Shown: positions 60,838 to 64,000 of the stretch, one piece after another
How positions within the stretch are numbered: position 1 is the stretch's first letter
Layout of the letters: every line of letters starts with the position of its first letter
From: Oscillatoria nigro-viridis PCC 7112
GTDB taxonomy: Bacteria > Cyanobacteriota > Cyanobacteriia > Cyanobacteriales > Microcoleaceae
Direction of reading: 5' to 3'
Assembly: GCF_000317475.1 (NCBI RefSeq)
Contig: NC_019729.1
Coordinates: 4,664,501-4,728,500 of the forward strand
Length of the DNA: 64,000 nucleotides
Notes under the pieces: generated by a model
Database searches by the model: none
What the model saw: the letters and a program-made list of their open reading frames with translations, nothing else
Told to the model about the DNA's origin: nothing
Translations under genes and position numbers: made by a program

Positions 60838-60985
60838 ATAAACCCGCCCCCACAAAGCGGTAAATCATCATGTACATTTTTGGGCTTAGTATCGAAGTAA
60901 AAATTGACGTGGGTTATCTGTTGTATGGGGGCGGGTTTAGTAACATTGTTAGTAGGAATTAGATATTATTCGTAAAACCCGCCCC
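60838..60985. repeat. AAACCCGCCCC inverted repeats
   Basis: AAACCCGCCCCCAC at 60838, its inverse GGGGGCGGGTTT at 60926-60938, and another AAACCCGCCCC at 60975. The 443-bp gap 60826-61268 contains these, the left end of an insertion sequence, and no visible gene. Confidence 0.65.
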
Positions 60986-61240
60986 TACAGACACTATCCG
61001 CGTTAATCGGCTTAAATCTGCGGTTAAAAACCCACATTCCGCACCCTCAACTGGCACACACGCAGTTGGGGTGCCCCGTCCGAGTCGATCAGTCGGCTCT
61101 AGATGAGTAGAAATACTCTCGCCTGCCGTGTCAGGTGATCGAGCAAGCGATCGATTCAGTTGGAAAATGTACGAGCGTGTAAATTAACAACAAAAACCAA
61201 TTATCCCCCGTGCGACGCGGAGGATAAAAATAGTCTAAAC

Positions 61241-62995
61241 TCAAGTAGCAAACAATTCGCTCGATCGAATGAAACCCGTGCATCAAGCAACTGAACTCGC
61301 CGTCTCTAACCTCGACCATCTTGGTTTAATAGCAGGTCTAGTTGATGAAATAGAAATTGTCCAAAAAATCAATGAGTTAGTAGGGGAACAACCGGGTGAG
61401 ATTGTCAGTCCAGGTCTAGCAGTCAAAGCAATGATTATCAATGGGTTAGGGCTTGTTTCCGCTCCATTATACTTATTTCCTAAATTTTTTGAAGGCAAAG
61501 CGCTCGAACATTTAATGGGTGAAGGTATTCAAGCATCACACCTGAATGAATACCGTTTAGGTAGAGTATTAGACAAGCTATATTTAGCAGGCAGCAGCCA
61601 AATATTTACAACTATTGCCGCTTCAGCAGCTCAAAAATTTGAGCTCGATACAGAGACATCCCATTTAGATTCAACTTCCTTTCACCTGCATGGCAAATAC
61701 GAATCCGAGCTACCATCTGTATCTGTTATCGAGCCAGAAACGGCGCTAGATAGCGAAGATAGCGAAGATAGCGAGTCAACTAAACCCGTGTCATCTGCCG
61801 TGCCAATTAAGATTACCTACGGCTACTCCCGCGATCGCAGACCCGACTTAAAACAATTCATTTTAGATTTAATTTGTAGTAGCGATGGAGATGTACCGCT
61901 ATTTTTACGGGTGGGTTCGGGAAATGAATCAGATCGAGCCATATTCGCATCAATTTGTCAGGAGTTTAAACAACAGTTAAACCTTGACAGTTTAATGGTT
62001 GCAGATAGTGCATTATATTCAGCTCCTAACTTAGAAATGTTAACCAATTTAAGATGGTTAACCCGCGTACCGTTGAGTATCAAGCAAGCGCAGCAACTGG
62101 TATCTCAGTTAAATGAAGCAGAATTTACCCCCAGTTCTGTGAGTGGATATAGCTGGTCAGAACACAAAAGTAATTATGGTGGAATTGAACAAAGATGGCT
62201 AGTAGTAGAGAGCAGTTTGCGACGCGATTCAGACCGACAAAAACTCGAAAAAAAACTCAAAAAAGCCCAGGCTGAAGCTGAGAATAAACTGCAAGAACTC
62301 TCAAAAATTGAATTTGCTTGTGCCGCCGACGCTGCCGCCGCAGCTCATCGCTTATCCAAACAACTAAAATTTTACAATATCACCCAAGTTAGTAGCAAAG
62401 AAATTACAGTAAAGACTAATACTAACGATCCAAATGCTCGCGAGAAATCCAGCTCGAAACAGAGATTTAAAGTTCAAGCAAAACTGGAACCAGATACAGG
62501 TGCGATCGCCAAAGAAACCAAAGCCTGTGGCAGGTTTATTCTCGCCACTAATGTGCTGGAAACTCAGCAATTAGAGCCTGACGATATGATTGTGAAATAC
62601 AAAGAACAGCAGTCAGCAGAAAGAGGGTTTGGGTTCTTGAAAGATCCGCTGTTTTTTACGGACAGTGTATTTCTCAAGTCGCCGGAAAGAATCGAAGCTT
62701 TGGCATTGGTAATGGGTTTGTGTTTGTTAGTCTATACTTTAGGTCAAAGGTTACTGCGTCACAGTTTGCAACGCACTAATTCCCAATTGAAAAATCAGTT
62801 GGGCAAACAAACTAATCGACCGACGCTCCGTTGGATTTGCCAGATATTTCAATCAATTCATCTGGTGAGCCTACAAGGGATTCAACAAATTTCTAATTTA
62901 ACAGCCGAGCGAATGGCTATATTGAACTTGCTGCCGCTCTCCTGTAAGTCTTATTATTTATTAATCTGAGATCGAGCAGTTTGTTTGATGAGCAA
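61241..62995 (+). mobile_element. IS1634-like insertion sequence
   Basis: The transposase gene is bracketed by imperfect inverted repeats of about 25 bp: AAGTAGCAAACAATTCGCTCGATC (ends at 61265) and GATCGAGCAGTTTGTTTGATGAGC (starts at 62971). Precise ends and target duplication were not determined. The element appears complete. Confidence 0.7.
61269..62969 (+). CDS. IS1634-family transposase
   Basis: A 566-residue DDE transposase. First Asp in HLDSTSFHLHG, second Asp in MVADSALYSAPN, Glu in the YKEQQSAERGFGFLKDP segment, the Y-(2)-E-(6)-R-like signature of IS4-related families. Full length, no internal stop, so the element may be active. Residues about 155-175 contain a DSEDSEDSE repeat. Confidence 0.88.
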   Translation: MKPVHQATELAVSNLDHLGLIAGLVDEIEIVQKINELVGEQPGEIVSPGLAVKAMIINGLGLVSAPLYLFPKFFEGKALEHLMGEGIQASHLNEYRLGRVLDKLYLAGSSQIFTTIAASAAQKFELDTETSHLDSTSFHLHGKYESELPSVSVIEPETALDSEDSEDSESTKPVSSAVPIKITYGYSRDRRPDLKQFILDLICSSDGDVPLFLRVGSGNESDRAIFASICQEFKQQLNLDSLMVADSALYSAPNLEMLTNLRWLTRVPLSIKQAQQLVSQLNEAEFTPSSVSGYSWSEHKSNYGGIEQRWLVVESSLRRDSDRQKLEKKLKKAQAEAENKLQELSKIEFACAADAAAAAHRLSKQLKFYNITQVSSKEITVKTNTNDPNAREKSSSKQRFKVQAKLEPDTGAIAKETKACGRFILATNVLETQQLEPDDMIVKYKEQQSAERGFGFLKDPLFFTDSVFLKSPERIEALALVMGLCLLVYTLGQRLLRHSLQRTNSQLKNQLGKQTNRPTLRWICQIFQSIHLVSLQGIQQISNLTAERMAILNLLPLSCKSYYLLI

Positions 62996-63214
62996 AACTG
63001 ACAGAAATTTCATAAATATTTGATTCAGTAGTGATGTGTAATTATCAGGCTGCTGGAAATATCTGCTGTCGATTAATAGTTAATTATGACGGATGAAGGT
63101 GTTGTTAGATATCGAGAATCTAGGATTTGCCCGAAAGCAGTTAATTTTCAACTTGCCCCAACAGGTCGATGCGATTGTGACCCAACAGGTCGCGGGTATT
63201 TTTGATTATTATAG

Positions 63215-63826
63215 TCATTTCAAATAAGTATGAGACACTCTTTCTGCACAATAAGCACGAATAACTTCATCAAGAGATGTGCCAGGAGACGCATACATTT
63301 TAGCTCTCTTTAATGCACTAAAATCATGCTCAATATCATTTAAGTCAGGAGAGTATTTTGGTAAAAAAAGTATCTGATGGCCTGCTTCCTCCACCAGGAG
63401 CCTAATTGCTGTCTTACGATGAATCGGTGCATTATCCATGATTAATATTGATGGTATTGTTAAAGATGGCAATAAATATAAAGCTAACCACCCTTCAAAA
63501 CTTTCTGCATTCAAGCTCCCTGTAAAGACCATAGGTGCAATCAAGTCCTTGTTGCCTTTTCTTCTTCCTGCTACTAAATTTTCTCTTTTTCCGCGTTTTC
63601 CTTGTCTCTCCCCATATACTTTTCTCCCTTTTTTTGACCACGCATAAACACAAGCATGAAACTCTTCAAACCCTGACTCATCAATAAATACAAGGCTTTT
63701 ACTCCCATGAACTTTAATTAAAGTTCTCAGTGTTTGGTAGTATTGTATTCTTTCTTCTCTATTCCTTTCTCTATAACGAAATTCTTTTTTTTTATCGTAA
63801 TTTTCATTTTCTTTAAGGCATAGCAT
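63215..63826 (-). CDS. IS630 transposase, catalytic part (frame B)
   Basis: 203 codons in frame with the DDE_3 core: Asp in FIDESGFEEF, Asp in IMDNAPIH, Glu in LPKYSPDLNDIEHDFSALKR. The frame is reached from the upstream HTH frame by a -1 shift at the A9 run (63785-63793), a common mode in IS630 elements. The catalytic triad is complete. Confidence 0.85.
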   Translation of the reverse strand: MLCLKENENYDKKKEFRYRERNREERIQYYQTLRTLIKVHGSKSLVFIDESGFEEFHACVYAWSKKGRKVYGERQGKRGKRENLVAGRRKGNKDLIAPMVFTGSLNAESFEGWLALYLLPSLTIPSILIMDNAPIHRKTAIRLLVEEAGHQILFLPKYSPDLNDIEHDFSALKRAKMYASPGTSLDEVIRAYCAERVSHTYLK

Positions 63827-64000
63827 ATGGCACTCGCTCTCACCCCGAATTTCCTTGCTCTTTCTATTAATCTTGCTTCGGGATTTTCTTCTACATCTTT
63901 TCTGAGCATTTCCCAGTCTATCTTTCGCTCACGGTGTTCTACCTTAGTGGCTCGAAGGTCTTCCCTCCCTAGCCATCTGTATATTGTTGCTCTTCCTACT
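63727..64000 (-). CDS. IS630 transposase, HTH part (frame A), partial
   Basis: Open to the window end. Visible residues include VGRATIYRWLGREDL and ARLIERARKFGVRASAICYALKKMKITIKKK, two helix-turn-helix segments. It overlaps frame B; slippage on A9 would fuse the two. The start codon is outside the window. Confidence 0.8.
   Translation of the reverse strand, partial: VGRATIYRWLGREDLRATKVEHRERKIDWEMLRKDVEENPEARLIERARKFGVRASAICYALKKMKITIKKKNFVIEKGIEKKEYNTTKH

Larger units (their letters stand above)
63215..64000 (-). mobile_element. IS630-family insertion sequence, cut by the window end
   Basis: Two overlapping frames on the minus strand encode HTH and DDE parts of an IS630-type transposase joined by a run of nine A. 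The 5' end lies beyond base 64000. The 3' terminal repeat should lie near 63190-63215; it was not resolved. Confidence 0.75.

Noticed and set aside
1..64000. tRNA and rRNA genes
   Set aside because: Nothing recognised by eye in the intergenic regions; a covariance-model scan would be needed to exclude a tRNA.

Overview
The window looks like a chromosomal segment of a filamentous cyanobacterium of the Microcoleus/Oscillatoria/Phormidium type. The support is the density of HIP1-like GCGATCGC words, a stand-alone OCP N-domain protein (HCP), a probable photosystem II assembly protein, RppA/RppB-type and DUF2808 proteins, Uma2 and Rpn-like proteins, and many dispersed palindromic intergenic repeats. 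The genus assignment is inference.

Layout. 1-8.4 kb: a small Psb35-like gene, a block of palindromic repeats, clpB on the minus strand, an MBOAT/SGNH pair for O-acylation of an exported polymer, and a membrane protein of unknown function. 8.4-39 kb is the centre of the window, a metal (copper) homeostasis island: gloA; copper P-type ATPase, cupredoxin-like protein and HMA chaperone; a CopM-like DUF305 lipoprotein; an RND adaptor; two HME-RND pumps; a broken MerR regulator; a 47-residue exported Cys/His peptide; two OmpR-type regulators, one beside a gutted histidine kinase and one beside an intact kinase; PAP2 and COG4705 membrane proteins; a second sensor kinase; two small exported proteins; and an FTR1 permease/HhH lipoprotein/multicopper oxidase set that looks like copper-dependent iron uptake. 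39-50 kb is mostly housekeeping or signalling: htpG, rpmB, two tandem MASE1 adenylate cyclases and proS. 50-61 kb holds an Rpn-like protein and its partial copy, a 1042-residue repeat membrane protein, Uma2, HCP, VOC and acetoacetate-decarboxylase-like enzymes, a protein with a Cys/His tail, and an oxygenase-like/sulfotransferase pair. 61-64 kb holds two insertion sequences, the last one cut by the window edge.

Regulation ties the island together. The direct repeat TTTCAT-N5-TTTCAT occurs seven times, each upstream of a metal-island gene: the DUF305 protein, the RND adaptor, RND pump 1, RND pump 2, the YtkA-like lipoprotein, the DUF2808 protein and the RppA/CopR-type regulator. From memory this is the operator reported for Synechocystis CopR, so these genes probably form one copper regulon with an autoregulated response regulator. 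A second layer is suggested by two promoters with 20-bp spacers carrying a dyad, the MerR-type architecture, in front of the HMA chaperone and the 47-residue peptide. The only MerR gene in view is interrupted by an in-frame TAA.

The island has been heavily rearranged. A three-gene TIGR04255 cassette lies backwards between RND adaptor and pump. A fragment of an RND 5' end sits in the leader of pump 1. A MITE-like repeat lies 14 bp before pump 2. A toxin-antitoxin pair separates the response regulator from its kinase. A repeat block has landed in frame inside a lipoprotein signal peptide. The copper ATPase and its chaperone are separated by a modular repeat found again at 56.2 kb. No rRNA, tRNA or CRISPR array was recognised by eye.
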